Source: Valencia hispanica
Lineage: Eukaryota; Chordata; Actinopteri; Cyprinodontiformes; Valenciidae
Length of the DNA stretch: 64,000 bases
Assembly (NCBI GenBank): GCA_963556495.2
Contig: OY747713.1
Span: forward strand, 48,993,724 to 49,057,723
Direction: 5' to 3'
Shown here: positions 54,701 to 63,395 of the stretch, one piece after another
Position numbering within the stretch: position 1 is the stretch's first letter
How the letters are laid out: the number at the start of each line of letters is the position of its first letter
Notes under the pieces: generated by a model
Seen by the model: the letters and a program-made list of their open reading frames with translations, nothing else
Databases searched by the model: none
What the model was told of the DNA's origin: nothing
Made by a program: the position numbers and the translations under genes

Positions 54701-57700
54701 GATACAGCCGAGGGTGGAGGGCTTGGAGTCAAGTCACGAGCACGCTTTTCACCTTTTGTGATGATTTTTAAGTGTTTTTATTCTTGAAAATAAAAGTTGT
54801 TAAAGATTGTGAATGCCTGTCTGTTTCTCCCACAAACATATGCTTCATTATCAAAACAAATAATACTGATCCTCAGAGAGTTTGCATCTTTGAATTGATA
54901 AAAGGTTAAGGTTAGGTTAATTAAAAATTTATATTAAGCAACATAGGCGAACACCTTCATAAATGAATGGCTGCAGTTTACACGTTCTGTCTCCGCAGCA
55001 GAGTTCAAGAGGGGATTCTGTGCAATCAACCCAGAATCCGTTTGAGAGGAATAGAATGATAAAAACACTCTACAATCTTCCCTTCATCTCTGAGGCCATG
55101 AGAATATCATTCGTAACCTTCAACAGTGCTGTTTCAGTGCTATGATGAGCTCTAAAACCTGACTGAAATTCTTCATACAGGTTGCTACTGTTTAGATACT
55201 CACATACTTGATCAGAAATTCAATTCAAACTATTTTCTTAAGGATTTTAGATAAGAAAGGAAGGTTAGATATAGATCTGCAATTAACTAAGTAATCTTGA
55301 TCGAGGGATCATCTTGATCATTTCAACTTTAGCAGACAAGCTGAGAGAAGTGGCCCAACAGTTCCAGTTCCTCTTGCATGCAGAGGAGGATTCAGTGTGA
55401 TGACAACAATTAAACAGGAACTAACATCTAAGGGAAGGACATTAGTGTAAATTGGATATCAGAAAAAAACTGAAAAAAAGTTTGTTTTTAAATTCTGACG
55501 ACAGAAGTTGCCATCTTTGGACCAGAAGCTCTGGAAAAGAAACTGCTTAGTCAATCACTTCATCTGGATGGTATTAAATTGGCCTCCACTAATAACATAA
55601 AGAACCTTGGTGTTATTTTTGACCAAGATATGACATTCAAATCCCATATTAAAACAGTTTTCCAAGATTTTCTTCTTTCACCTCCAGAATATGCTAAAAT
55701 TAGAAACAATTAGAAACAACTGTCCATGTGTGATACTGCAATGTACTACTGTAATGATTTCCTTTCAGAAAGTCCACAAAATACAACTAAAAGCCTTCAG
55801 TTGATCCAAAATGCTGCAGCAAAAGTTTTGATAAATATTAAAAATAGAGATCACATTTCTTCTGTTTTAGCTTCCCTTCATTGGATCTCTGTTAAATCCA
55901 AAATAGAATTTAAGATCCTCCTTCTTACATACAAAGCCCTTAATAATCAAGCTCCATCATACATTCAATTCAATTCAGTTTATTTATATAGCGCCAATTC
56001 ACAACAGATGTCATCTCAAGGCACTTAACAAGAAGTCATTTCAATACATTTATACAAACATTCCAATCAGTTAAAAAGTTTCCTATTTAAGGAATCCCAG
56101 CAGATTGCGTCAGTCATTGGCGTGAGGTTGGGCCCCGTTGATGCAGACTTTCCAACCACAGCAATCCTTCAGCAATCCCTCATACTCATACATACATGAG
56201 ATCTGATTGTTCGAAATGTTCCTAACAGAGCACTTTGCTCTCAGACTGCTGGTTTACTTGTAGTTCCTAGGATTTCTAAAAGTAGAATGGGAGGCAGATC
56301 TTTTAGTTATCAGGCTCCTCTCCAGTGGAACCATTTCCCAAGTTTAGTCTGTGAAGCAGACACCCTGTCTACTTTTAAGACTAGGCTTAAAACCTTTCTT
56401 TTTGATAAAGCTTATAGTTCAGGTGGCTTAGGTCATCCTGAGCTGTCTGTAGTTATGCTGCTATATACTGTTGGAGGACAGAATGACCACTTTTCTTCAC
56501 TCTGCTACTTTGCTCTTCTACTACTCTCCAGTTGCATTATTTGCGGTTATTTTGACTGTTAAGGTTGTTTTTTTCTCACTGTTTTACTCTCCATAGAAGA
56601 TATACCTGGTCTGGTATCCTGCTTAGCTACAATGCCCTATAGGACAGGGGGCATCGACTAGAATGATGCTCCCAGTAACTGAAATTCCTACATGTCCTGT
56701 TATCTTTTTACTTTCTTGAATATAGAAAGTACTCTTACATCAGTGCTTTTTGTTATTTCTGTGTCTCTGCTCTGTCTTCTCGAGCCCCCAGATGGTCGTG
56801 GCAGATGGCCGCTCGTACTGAGAAAGGTTCTGCTTGAGGATTCTTCCTTTTAAAGGGGAGTTTTCTCTCCACTGTCACTACATAATTGCTGTGGTTGGAG
56901 TCTGCATCAACGGGGCACAACTGCAAGTCAATGACGATGCGATCTGCTGGGATTCCTTAAATAGAAAACTTTTTAACTGATTGGAATGTATGCATTATTG
57001 AATTGAAATTACATTTCTTGTAAAGTGCCTTGAGATGACATCTGTTTTGAATCCGCACAAAATAAATAAACTGAATTGGAAAAAAATTGAATAGAAAAAT
57101 TGTTTTGAGGGAGAGCAGAGGAACCTCTCAAGCAAGCATGAGGAAAGGGTTTGAAATTAGAATGGATCAATGTCTAAAATGGAAAATTCTTAATCCAGTT
57201 CTTAAATTTAAAAATATGCTCTTTTTATATGACTCCACTTTAGAACAATCAATATTTTTTTCTAACAGTAAAACACGGCATGTTCTGCTTGATCGGGCTT
57301 CTATCTCACCGGTAAGCAGAAACAGGACAGTGTAGAGCTTTTTATTGGCAGCCTGGACTCTCTGGACCGTCAAATGGCTGTAGGTGTGCTCAGCAGACAC
57401 CAAAGTTAGACGTCTTCCAGCTGGACGCACACTGTCTTCTGTCAGAAAGTTTTCTTTGACAAAGCGTAGAGCATTATCTGATGCGGTGTGCAGGCCACAC
57501 TAACAGAAAGACACAAAAACAAAGGTTTGACCCACATGATCATGGCGTTAAATCACACCCAGAAAATTAACACTGCACCTTCAGTAGGACTTCTTTTGCG
57601 TCCAAGGATCTGAACACGTGTTTCTACTCTGGGTTCCTCTAAATTTTTTCTATCTCCTGAGCTTAACTTCCCAGAAGCTTTTTATCTACCTATACTGTAT

Positions 57701-60326
57701 TTTGTGAGTGTTTCAACTGGAGGTTCAAAACTCAGGATGTTTATGTAGATTAACACTTAGCAGGTCCATCTCCTGCAGGAGTATTGCTGTGATCTGGGAA
57801 CACAGATCTCCACTTACTGCAACAACAAAGTCCAAAAAACGATTAAAGACAGTAAAAACAGACAGAAACAGGATTAATCTCTGGCGGTTTCATAGTGGTT
57901 AAAATTACAATCGGGGCTGCAAAGTGGGGCGGTTGGTAGCCCTGTAACCTTGTAGCAAAAAGGTCCAGGGTTTGAATCTTGGTCTGGAGTCTTTCTGAAT
58001 GAGATTCTATCTTCCCACCATGAATGAGTTGGTCCTCTCTGGGTACTCTGGCTTCCTCCCACAGTTCAAAAACCTTACTGTTAGGTTATTTGGTCTTTCC
58101 CAATTACGATGTATGAGTACATGTAATGAGTGTGAGTACATGGTTGCTTTTCCTGTGTTTTTCCAATTCCCCTGTGATGGACTAGTGAGCATGAACCCCA
58201 CCTCACCCAATTCATAGAAAATTCATGGTGAAGTTCTGAAACTAAATTCAATATCGGTATTAACTCTGGAGAGCTTTGAAATAATCAACAGATCTTGAAA
58301 AAATCTACCAGATTTATTTCGTATAAACATTGTCCACACACAGCAGCAGTGTCTGCTCCAGTCTAGCCTAAACTCAGTGAATAATCAACAATCCCAGGCA
58401 CTGCGGTAACTGTAATTTGAATCTGAAAACATACACGATGAAAACTAATTTAACTTGACCAGGTAAAAAGGTTAAAAAAAAGAAAAAAAACTCTTTAAGG
58501 CTTGGACATCTCTCCGTCTCTACGGAGATGCTGAAAGCAGAAGTCTGTGTTTCCTTTACTTGCACTTAAATTGGCAGATTTTAAAGAGGTACTTGATGGC
58601 AAACACAGAGTAAAACAGTGATTTTCAGCATGCGTGCCTGATTTTAAAGCTGCTGTCGGGAGTATTTGAGGGAGAGAGAGATTTTTTCAATCAAAAACAC
58701 TTTTGAATAGATATGGCATCTGAATTCTTTACTTTAGTTGGCAATTTGCTGTTCAAACCCATCTTTTACAGTATTAAGTGTGGTGAACTATCAAAAATGA
58801 CTTTTTCTTATATTGTGTAATAACAGGGTTGGTGTATGCAATATTTACAACAGATGGTAATTAAATGCTGTTTCCCTTTGAAATTTGTTAAAAGTTACAG
58901 CAACTTATAGTGGAGTTAGCTAAGGCCACAATTAAAAGTTGTTGAAATGTAAAATGTTAATTCTCAACTTGCAGTTGAGTTTGGAAAAGTCAAGAATAAA
59001 AGCTGTTGTAATGTTGAATTTTAAGTAAATTAAACTTTTATAGTTGAGTTACAAATTAGGATTTACCATTGGTACAATTTAAAATTTTAAGTTTCTACAA
59101 CTTACAGTTGGGTTACAAGAACGTGGGATTCAAAATTGATAAAATGTGAAATTTTAAGCTACTACAACATACACTTGAGTAAGATAGACTAAGGTTTCAT
59201 AGTTACAGTTCGAAATTTTAAGTCTCAACAACTTATCATTGAGTTTGCAAAACTTAGAATTGAGAGTTCTTCAAAATCAAATGCATAACTGAGAATGTTA
59301 AATTAATATGCTTAACTTAAAATTTTCCTAAAGTTTGTTGCCTCAAAATGTTGAGTTCTCCTAACTACTTTTTTTTTACAGTGTATGGGAGGAAGGGGGA
59401 ACTTAGGAAGAATAACAAATGTGGAGCACCAGCCTTTTATCATAGTTTTCAAACTCTCCTTAAGACCCATCTGTTTTTACTGGCTTTTAACACTGATTGA
59501 TGTGGGCACTCATACTGTTGTGCCTCAAGTTATTTATGGATTTGTGTTATTTTGCTTTTATGTGTACTTTGAATGTTCAGCACTTTGGTTGACATTGTTG
59601 TGTTTAAAGTGCTTTATAAAAGTTGAGTTGAGATTGAACCTCACTATCATTTTGAAGATTTATAAAACTTTGATACATAAATATCTTCTCCGGCCTGCAG
59701 GTTTAAATGCTGTATTTGCAAAAAAAAGACACAGAACTCCAGGCAGATTATTTAAAGCTAATGGAAAATATGACCTACACACTATATTCTGGGAGATGAC
59801 TGAAACAAAATGCTGGAAAGAATAAACCAGTAAAGAGTGGTTAGCATCCTCCCATTACGAAGTTCCATCTCAAGTTAAAGGTTTTTCCAAAAAGTCCTCC
59901 TGTCCAACAAGGGCTGTTTTCAGTATAGATTTCTACCCACTTTTGTCTGATTGGACCCTGAATTCTGAAACCTAGATGAGAGAAAAACTGCCCCAGGGAA
60001 TTCTCCTGGTTCCTGAAAAGGTTCTTGCATTGAAAACGCACTGTTACAGTAGGTTGCAAACACATTGAGACTTTCAGTTTGTCTATTTGCAGGAATCTAG
60101 TTACCTTGTGAGTTTTCCACTTTCAAAGAACAAATGAATACCAATTTCAGTTAATTATAATATCAGTGTGACTTGATTTACCTCTCCTGGATTTGCCACC
60201 TTGTCTTGAACCCGTGAGCTCCACTGTAACGTGTCTCTGTTCAGGACTTTGTAGTTACCGGAGAAAACTGATTTGATCTCAGTAAGACTGAAGGAACACA
60301 CCGCTGACCTTCCAGAGTTGACAGCC
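38955..60326 (-). CDS. Class 4-type transmembrane semaphorin, C-terminal 508 residues (six exons)
   Basis: Six exons joined in matching phase (145, 190, 116, 164, 95 and 818 coding bases) give a continuous 508-residue protein. In order they hold the last third of the Sema beta-propeller (residues 1 to about 165), a PSI domain (about 166-205), an Ig-like domain (about 238-305; Cys252, Trp263, Cys297), a Ser/Thr-rich stalk, a transmembrane helix (about 415-439) and a 69-residue tail. Sema, PSI, one Ig and a single membrane span define vertebrate class 4 semaphorins, cell-surface guidance cues that bind plexins. The subtype (4A-4G or a fish-specific one) cannot be fixed here. The 5' exons, with most of the Sema domain and the signal peptide, lie right of the window. 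Introns of 2.7, 8.7, 1.3, 6.7 and 0.5 kb carry most of the surrounding transposons. Confidence 0.9.
39773..40272 (-). other. Semaphorin intron between exons E and F
   Basis: A 500-bp AT-rich intron with no recognised repeat. Confidence 0.6.
40273..40367 (-). CDS. Semaphorin exon E (PSI-Ig linker)
   Basis: Acceptor CCCCTCTTTAG, donor CACAG|GTAGGT. The 95 bases (1 + 31 codons + 1) encode [20 protein letters not shown] and end in KMPTG after joining. The single cysteine fits the end of the PSI region. Without flanking exons this piece would not be recognised; the exact phase match on both sides supports it. Confidence 0.8.
40368..40699 (-). other. Start of the 6.7-kb semaphorin intron, no feature seen
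   Basis: Apart from a short A-run near 40535, nothing is recognisable before the LTR at 40700. Confidence 0.5.
40700..41190 (-). mobile_element. Ty3/Gypsy LTR (left, full-length copy)
   Basis: It starts TGTCATGTTTGTTGGGAGAC, aligning with the solo LTR at 3353, and shares blocks GATGATGATCAGTT, GAGTCCAGTATGACCGTG, GACCGATACTCGAGG and GGAGCTGCACGAG with 44405-46240. A reversed polyadenylation motif (TTTATT, about 40771) fits minus orientation. The right boundary is approximate. Confidence 0.65.
41720..41880 (-). pseudogene. PIF/Harbinger Myb/SANT-like protein fragment
   Basis: Starting at 41880, the minus strand encodes [20 protein letters not shown], then [19 protein letters not shown] and [11 protein letters not shown]. 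This matches the trihelix Myb/SANT-like DNA-binding domain (W-x-x-x-E-V-x-x-L-L ... GTxKxxxLxExLxxxLxExGFxR) encoded as the second protein of Harbinger transposons. It is only the first two helices and sits inside a Gypsy relic, so it arrived by insertion. No Harbinger ends are evident nearby. Confidence 0.6.
43440..44150. other. Unclassified insertion replacing the Gypsy RT palm
   Basis: The Gypsy reading stops at about 44220 and resumes at about 43435. Sequence between is not Gypsy-like. It includes an internal near-palindrome around 43440-43480 (CATCACGATAG...CATCGTGATG) and a GC-rich part near 43680-43760 with GCGCGAGGCAGA/TCTGCCTCGCGC inverted words. No protein motif or target duplication was recognised. 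Confidence 0.4.
44450..46001 (-). mobile_element. Tc1-type transposon with long inverted repeats, transposase broken
   Basis: The element begins CAGGTGAAACTCAAAAAAGT and ends with its inverse, ATTTTTCAAGTTTCACCTG. A TA dinucleotide flanks each end (44448-44449 and 46002-46003), the Tc1 target duplication. The inverted repeats extend roughly 200 bp, with further matches such as GGCTTACAGCTTATGAGATC (44600) against the region near 45840. Length is 1552 bp. Confidence 0.9.
44720..45690 (-). pseudogene. Broken Tc1 transposase
   Basis: Frames on the minus strand resemble the intact 25594-26601 transposase. The piece near 45440-45240 carries [21 protein letters not shown] (second helix-turn-helix) and [12 protein letters not shown]. 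That at 45081-44815 carries [30 protein letters not shown] (second Asp) and [10 protein letters not shown] (Glu). Several frameshifts separate them, and the first helix-turn-helix region is mutated. The family is related to, but distinct from, that of the 25.5-kb copy. Confidence 0.8.
46241..47055 (-). other. Semaphorin intron sequence, no feature seen
   Basis: Moderately AT-rich unique-looking sequence between the Gypsy LTR piece and exon D. A short minus frame at 46230-46421 has no motif. Confidence 0.5.
47056..47219 (-). CDS. Semaphorin exon D (last Sema blade and PSI domain)
   Basis: Acceptor GTCAATACAG, donor GCTCT|GTGAGT. The 164 bases encode [15 protein letters not shown], then the PSI core [15 protein letters not shown] with its conserved cysteines and tryptophan. 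The exon leaves two bases that make Leu with the first base of the next exon. Confidence 0.9.
47220..47790 (-). other. Semaphorin intron sequence, no feature seen
   Basis: Nothing recognisable between exon D and the LINE fragment at 47795. Confidence 0.5.
47795..48405 (+). mobile_element. LINE (L2/RTE-like) C-terminal and 3' fragment
   Basis: The plus strand encodes [15 protein letters not shown] (47900 onward), [29 protein letters not shown] and [13 protein letters not shown]. This order is found after the reverse transcriptase in fish L2-type LINEs ([23 protein letters not shown], GGRAFSxxAPxLWNSLP). Stops are frequent. The 3' end is near 48400 (GGGGGTTATAAATAAAAAAA). Confidence 0.65.
48528..48643 (-). 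CDS. Semaphorin exon C (end of Sema domain)
   Basis: Acceptor ACTGTCTTACAG, donor AAAG|GTGCAC. The 116 bases encode [20 protein letters not shown] and [16 protein letters not shown], equivalent to the GxLHKAV...IIEEVQVF...VxSLxLS blocks at the end of the Sema propeller. The exon ends in phase 0. Confidence 0.9.
48644..48928 (-). other. Semaphorin intron B-C, right of exon C, no feature seen
   Basis: A-rich sequence without recognised repeats up to the L2 tail. Confidence 0.5.
49066..49944 (-). mobile_element. LINE-A-family copy, 5'-truncated, nested in L2
   Basis: It is flanked by GGAGTC at 49060-49065 and 49945-49950, a probable 6-bp target duplication. The left end AGAATCAGAAAGGGTTTATT is the reversed 3' tail. 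The minus strand encodes [35 protein letters not shown], then after a gap [18 protein letters not shown] and [12 protein letters not shown], the LINE-A reverse-transcriptase order. Several frame breaks and a missing FADD region show decay. Confidence 0.8.
50391..51107. mobile_element. Fold-back DNA element with ~260-bp inverted arms
   Basis: The left end TGCCTGGTTCACACCGGCC pairs with the right end GGCCGGTGTGAACCAGGCG. Complementarity continues inward through GTCGACAAGCGCTTCTG / CAGAAGCGCTTGTCGAC and ATCTCTATGGTCTGTTTAGA / TCTAAACAGACTATAGAGAT, giving arms of about 260 bp around a 200-bp loop. TA flanks both ends (50389-50390 and 51108-51109). No transposase is encoded. The superfamily is uncertain. 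Confidence 0.85.
51449..51545. other. Possible DNA-transposon end next to the duplicated unit
   Basis: GGGTCGTTCACACCAGTCAGCG resembles the GTTCACACC-type ends of fish DNA transposons. No inverted partner was found within the window. Confidence 0.3.
51546..52529 (+). repeat. Duplicated unit, copy 1, with a 31-codon reading frame
   Basis: This matches 54211-55092 closely along its whole length, with a few indels, including a roughly 60-bp segment at about 51587-51650 present only here. It has a gene-like layout: an exon-like start ending CTCATAAG|GTAAGAAC (about 51679), an acceptor-like CTCTCCAG at about 52103, a short frame 52106-52201, and AATAAA at about 52222. It is probably a non-autonomous transposon or a captured gene fragment. 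Confidence 0.75.
52106..52201 (+). other. 31-codon frame in copy 1
   Basis: ATG 52106 to TGA 52199, encoding [19 protein letters not shown] and 12 further residues. Copy 2 at 54666-54761 keeps the same length, but nearly all substitutions between them change the amino acid, so there is no sign of purifying selection. The peptide is not recognised. Confidence 0.3.
52541..53127. mobile_element. Short DNA element with ~26-bp inverted ends
   Basis: GGTCAGGTGCAGAAATAATT at 52541 matches the reverse complement of the right end, AGTATTTCTGCACCTGACC at 53109-53127, and the match extends a few bases inward. The 587-bp interior has no convincing gene. It directly follows duplicated unit copy 1 and is absent from the end of copy 2. 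No clean target duplication was seen. Confidence 0.65.
53128..54210. other. Unassigned spacer between the duplicated units
   Basis: It holds a C-run near 53462-53474 and a moderately GC-rich part at 53700-54200 with recurring GGCGG and CCCGCCC words (for example ATGGCGGTACTACAGCAATG at 53969). Neither protein motifs nor inverted ends were recognised. Confidence 0.4.
54211..55092 (+). repeat. Duplicated unit, copy 2
   Basis: Near-identical to 51546-52529 in order and sequence, shorter by about 100 bp because of internal deletions. The short frame is at 54666-54761 and the AATAAA at about 54790. It ends at TTCATCTCTG, immediately followed by an L2 fragment in minus orientation. Confidence 0.75.
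55093..55340 (-). mobile_element. L2-type LINE internal fragment, minus
   Basis: It matches 28795-28990 of the long L2 (GAGAATATCATTCGTAACCTT, CAGTGCTATGATGAGCTCT, TAAGAAAGGAAGGTTAGATA). It is a piece of the reverse-transcriptase region without a 3' tail. Confidence 0.75.
55480..57080 (+). mobile_element. L2-type LINE 3' half, plus-oriented
   Basis: Plus-strand coding remnants follow L2 order: [76 protein letters not shown]. After a foreign insert (55965-56190) come [20 protein letters not shown] and [15 protein letters not shown]. The 3' UTR runs to ATAAATAAACTGAATTGG at about 57078. One large frame break near 55710 and others show that it is dead. Confidence 0.85.
55965..56190 (-). mobile_element. 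L2 3'-end fragment inserted inside another L2
   Basis: A reversed L2 tail (TCAATTCAATTCAGTTTATT) and about 220 bp of 3' UTR are bounded by the 7-bp repeat CATACAT at 55958-55964 and 56191-56197. It splits the SYI...ALCSQTAG reading of the host L2. Confidence 0.85.
57086..57309 (-). other. Semaphorin intron flank of exon B, no feature seen
   Basis: AT-rich; frames here are shadows of exon B or chance. Confidence 0.5.
57310..57499 (-). CDS. Semaphorin exon B (Sema domain)
   Basis: Acceptor TTTCTGTTAG, donor ACCG|GTGAGA. The 190 bases start with TGT (Cys) in phase 0 and encode [35 protein letters not shown] and [10 protein letters not shown]. This matches the P-G-x-C...D-x-xLxFxKxxxLM/T and VxxxxxYxVLFLxT pattern of semaphorins. 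The final G joins the AG of the next exon to make Glu. Confidence 0.9.
57500..57915 (-). other. Semaphorin intron sequence, no feature seen
   Basis: Nothing recognised between exon B and the SINE. Confidence 0.5.
57916..58205 (+). mobile_element. tRNA-derived SINE-like fish repeat
   Basis: The head GGGGCGGTTGGTAGCCCTGT resembles a Pol III A box, followed about 35 bp later by GGTCCAGGGTTTGAATC, a B-box-like sequence (GGTTTGAATC). The body has the GGGTACTCTGGCTTCCTCCC and TTAGGTTATTTGGTC blocks of a very widespread fish repeat. The downstream end (ATGGACTAGTGAGC) stops just before the part seen at 150-280. Confidence 0.7.
58206..58889 (-). other. Semaphorin intron sequence, no feature seen
   Basis: No recognised repeat; a minus frame at 58374-58565 has no motif. 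Confidence 0.5.
58890..59386. repeat. AT-rich MITE-like repeat with AACTTA/GTTGAG motifs
   Basis: Repeated words such as AGTTGAGTT, AAATTTTAAG and CAACTTA recur about every 60-80 bp. The right end is ACTTTTTTTTTACAGTGTA, the typical terminus of a common fish non-autonomous hAT-like repeat. The left terminus was not located. Confidence 0.5.
59387..59640 (+). mobile_element. LINE 3' terminal fragment
   Basis: The phrase [10 protein letters not shown] (from a [12 protein letters not shown] motif) and the final TTCAGCACTTTGGTTGACATTG...AAGTGCTTTATAAAAGTTGAG match the 3' end of a common fish L2/RTE-like LINE ending in a TTGAG tail. Confidence 0.6.
59641..60181 (-). other. Semaphorin intron with a possible old repeat
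   Basis: A minus-strand frame at 59841-60065 and plus-strand sequence at 59650-59825 look like decayed transposon coding remnants, but no family can be named. Confidence 0.35.
60182..60326 (-). CDS. Semaphorin exon A (Sema domain)
   Basis: The acceptor CATAACACAG ends at 60327 and the donor GAG|GTAAAT starts at 60181. The 145 bases encode [19 protein letters not shown] and [13 protein letters not shown], ending VANPGE. SAVCxFxLxxIxxVFxGxYK is a hallmark of the semaphorin propeller. The first base completes a codon from an upstream exon outside the window. Confidence 0.9.
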
Positions 60327-61165
60327 CTGTGTTATGGAAAACAGCCCTTAATGACAAAATAAATAACAACCATGATGTGTGTATAATTCATTTTATGATC
60401 CACCTAAGTAAGAAAGTTGGAAACCTAGTGACAATGGAATTCACACACTCGGGAGTAGTTAAAGATTAAAGGCAAAGTGTGAGATCGCTAAAGATAACTT
60501 TCAAGGTTTTCCCACATTGGTTTTAAAACCTTGCATTATGAAATAAATTTTCAAGTACATCGTATAAAATTCATTTCAAAATGACAGGAGGGTACTTAAA
60601 AATGTTTTTAAGAGCCTTTAAATAAAAAAGAAAGTTTGAAAATTCTGCTGAGAGGTTATGAACAGTTACCAGTAGGTTACTTGTTTAAGAAACGTCAGTC
60701 TGAATCAAGAAAAACGGGTATAGATCATGAGTGAATGGGCACTCAGGCCTCTTAACTTGGTTTTTTATATTTCTTACAAACTTTCAGTTATGGCAAAAAA
60801 TGTGTTTGAATAAAGGGTTGAGTTGAATGCAGTTTTTGTGTGTACTTTATTGAAATTAGTACATCAAAGAATAATATAAAATGACCAGGGCTGCACTTAA
60901 AATTCCTTTTTCTGATAGTTATCAATAATTATCGAAATTTATCAATATGACTTGTCTTTTATTAATATGCTCTTTTTCTATTTCGTCCAGCCGTAGTGGA
61001 GTAAGTAATATGTTTAAATCACTATAAGTCTGAGTGTAAAAGGCATTTTGAGGAGTTATTAGCAGAGAAATTAGATCTTAAAAAGGTCATAAATGGAGTC
61101 ATACATTTAGAAATCAGCCTGCTTTTAAATCGTCTACGGTGGTTTTGGATGTGCAATTTAATTAA
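60327..61165 (-). other. Semaphorin intron upstream of exon A, no exon found
   Basis: I searched the minus strand for the preceding Sema exon and found none here. The sequence is AT-rich and unassigned. Confidence 0.5.
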
Positions 61166-61169
61166 ATTC

Positions 61170-63392
61170 AATTTAATTAAAAAATACTTTATTGATCCCA
61201 GAGGGAAATTAAGTGTTGGCATTGCTCATATAATTAATTATTTAAAGAGTTGTTGTAGATGATGCCAGCTGTGGGCAGGAAGGATTTCCTGTAGTGGTCT
61301 ATATTGCAGCAAAACTGAAGCCTCCGACTGAAGACACTCTGTTGTTGTATGACAGTCTCATAAAGAGGATGCTCAGGGTTATGCATATTTTTTTTTATTT
61401 TATGAAGAATGCTTCTTTGCATTATCATCTCCAGATGTTCCACAGTTGTCCCAAGAACAGAACCAGCTTTCTTTAACAGGTTGTTTAACCTTTTTAAATC
61501 CCTGGCTCTGATGCTGCTACCCCAACAGATGACGGCTGAAGAGATTACACTCTCCACAACAGACTTGTAGAAGATCTGCAGCATCTTGCTGCAAACCTTG
61601 AAAGACCTAAGCTTCCTCAAGAAGTACAGTCTGCTCTGTCACTTCTTGTAGACTGCTTCACTGTTCAGTCTCCAGTCCAGCCTATTGTCAAGGTGAACTC
61701 CGAGGTATTTATACTCCTCAACCACCTCCATGATGGAAACAGTGTTTGACTGTTCCCTGTTTCTTCTGAAATCTACAATCATCTCCTTTGTTTTGTTCAC
61801 ATTCAAGGTGAGATGATTGCTTCCACACCATGTCACAAAGCGGTCCACCAGCTCTCTGTATTCAGCTTCTTGTCCATCTCTGATACACCCGACAATTGCA
61901 GAGTCATCTGAGTATTTCTGCAGATGACAGGTCTCTGATTTGTACTGGAAGTCTGAGGTGTACAGAGTGAAAAGGAATGGTGAGAGTACGGTCCCCTGTG
62001 GTGCTCCTGTGCTGCTGACCACCTGGTTTGACACACAATTCTTCAGTCTCACAAATTGTGGTCTGTTAGTCAGGTAGTCATTGATCCAGGGGATTGTTGA
62101 GGGCTCCACCTGTGTCTTTAGGAGTTTCTGACAAAGCAAATCAGGCTGAATTGTGTTAAATGCACTGGAGAAATCAAAGAACATGATCCTCACAGGGCTG
62201 CCTACTTTGTCCAGATGACAGTGGGTTGGTTGAAGCAGGTGGATGATGGCATCTTCAACTCAAACTCCACAAGGATAAGCAAACTGCAGTGGGTCCTGAT
62301 AAGTTCTTGTTTGCTTACTCAGGGGTGCCAACAGGAGTCTCCCCAGGACCTTCATGATGTGGGATGTCAGGGCAACAGGTCTATAGTCCCTGATGACTGA
62401 TGGGTGAGTTCTCGTTGGTACTGGAACAAGGCAGGATGTCTTCCACAACACTGGAACCTTCTCCTGGGTTAGGCTAAGGTTGAAGAGGTGCTGCAGAATC
62501 CCAAAGAGCTGCTCTGCAGAGGCCTTCAGGACTCTGGGGCTGACACCATCTGGACCTGCAGCCTTGTTCCGGTTCAGTTTCTCCAGCTGCCTCTTCACCT
62601 GACTTTTGGAGACAGAAAAGTGAGAGGGCGAGACAAAGGGGGTAGGAGCATTTCCTGACTTGGTTGAAGTCAAACTTGTGGAATCAGAAGAATTCACGGC
62701 TGAGGTGAAGGATAGAACATCCGGTGTCTAACAGGAAAGCTGTTGGTCAGAGGAGGGTGGGATGTCTGTTTGGCTGGGAACAGGAGAGAAGGATGCTGAG
62801 CTAGTTCCTGAACTGAACCTGTTGAAGAATGTGATCAGTTCATTGGCTCTGTCCAGACTTCCATCTATCCAATCCTGCCTGTCCTTAAAGCCTGTGATCT
62901 TTCTCATTTCTGACCAGACATCTCGGATATTGTTCCTCTATAATTTGATCTCCAGCTTCTTCCTGTATGCCTCTTTGCTGTCTCTGATCTTGACCTTAAG
63001 TTGCTTCTGTATACTCCTCAGTAATTCCCTGTCTCCCTCCCTGAAGGCTCTTTTATCTTGTTTAGCAGGTCCTTCAGGTCACTGGTGCTCCAGGGTTTGT
63101 TATTAGGGAAGCATCTCACTGTTCTGGTGGGGATGATGTTGTCCACACAGAAGTTTATATAGTCAGTCACACACTCAGTCATGGCATTGATGTCCTCTCC
63201 ATGTGCTTGGCAAAGAGTCATCCAGTCTGTGGTTGCAAAACAACCCTGCAGGGCTTCTTCAGCTTCCTGTGACCATTTTCTCACAGTTTTCTTTGTAACA
63301 GGTTGCCTCTGAACAAGTGGTTTATATTCTGGACAGAGAAAAACAAGATTGTGATCAGATTGTCCCAGAGAAGGTCTTGGTTTGGACATGTA
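61170..63392 (-). mobile_element. LINE-B copy, ORF2 from endonuclease end to 3' tail
   Basis: The reversed tail (AAAAAATACTTTATTGATCC, 61179 onward) gives the 3' end. Coding runs right to left on the minus strand. The endonuclease end SDHNLVFLCPEYKPLV and NNKPWSTSDLKDLLNKIK lie at 63398-63018. RT fingers [30 protein letters not shown] and LQFAYP lie at 62697-62260. [24 protein letters not shown] and LQKYSDDSAIVG lie at 62193-61639, with a YSDD box in place of FADD. The C-terminal FYKSVVESVISSAVICWGSS lies at 61620-61234. Frame breaks at about 62250, 61635 and 62700-63018 inactivate it. Its right end is replaced by an L2 tail at 63396. Confidence 0.85.
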
Positions 63393-63395
63393 TTT

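Noticed and set aside
59385..59825. 146-codon plus-strand frame
   Set aside because: Its first part is a LINE 3' end and the rest has no recognised motif; not treated as a gene.
62762..63106. Plus-strand hydrophobic frame
   Set aside because: Antisense to the LINE-B endonuclease/linker region.
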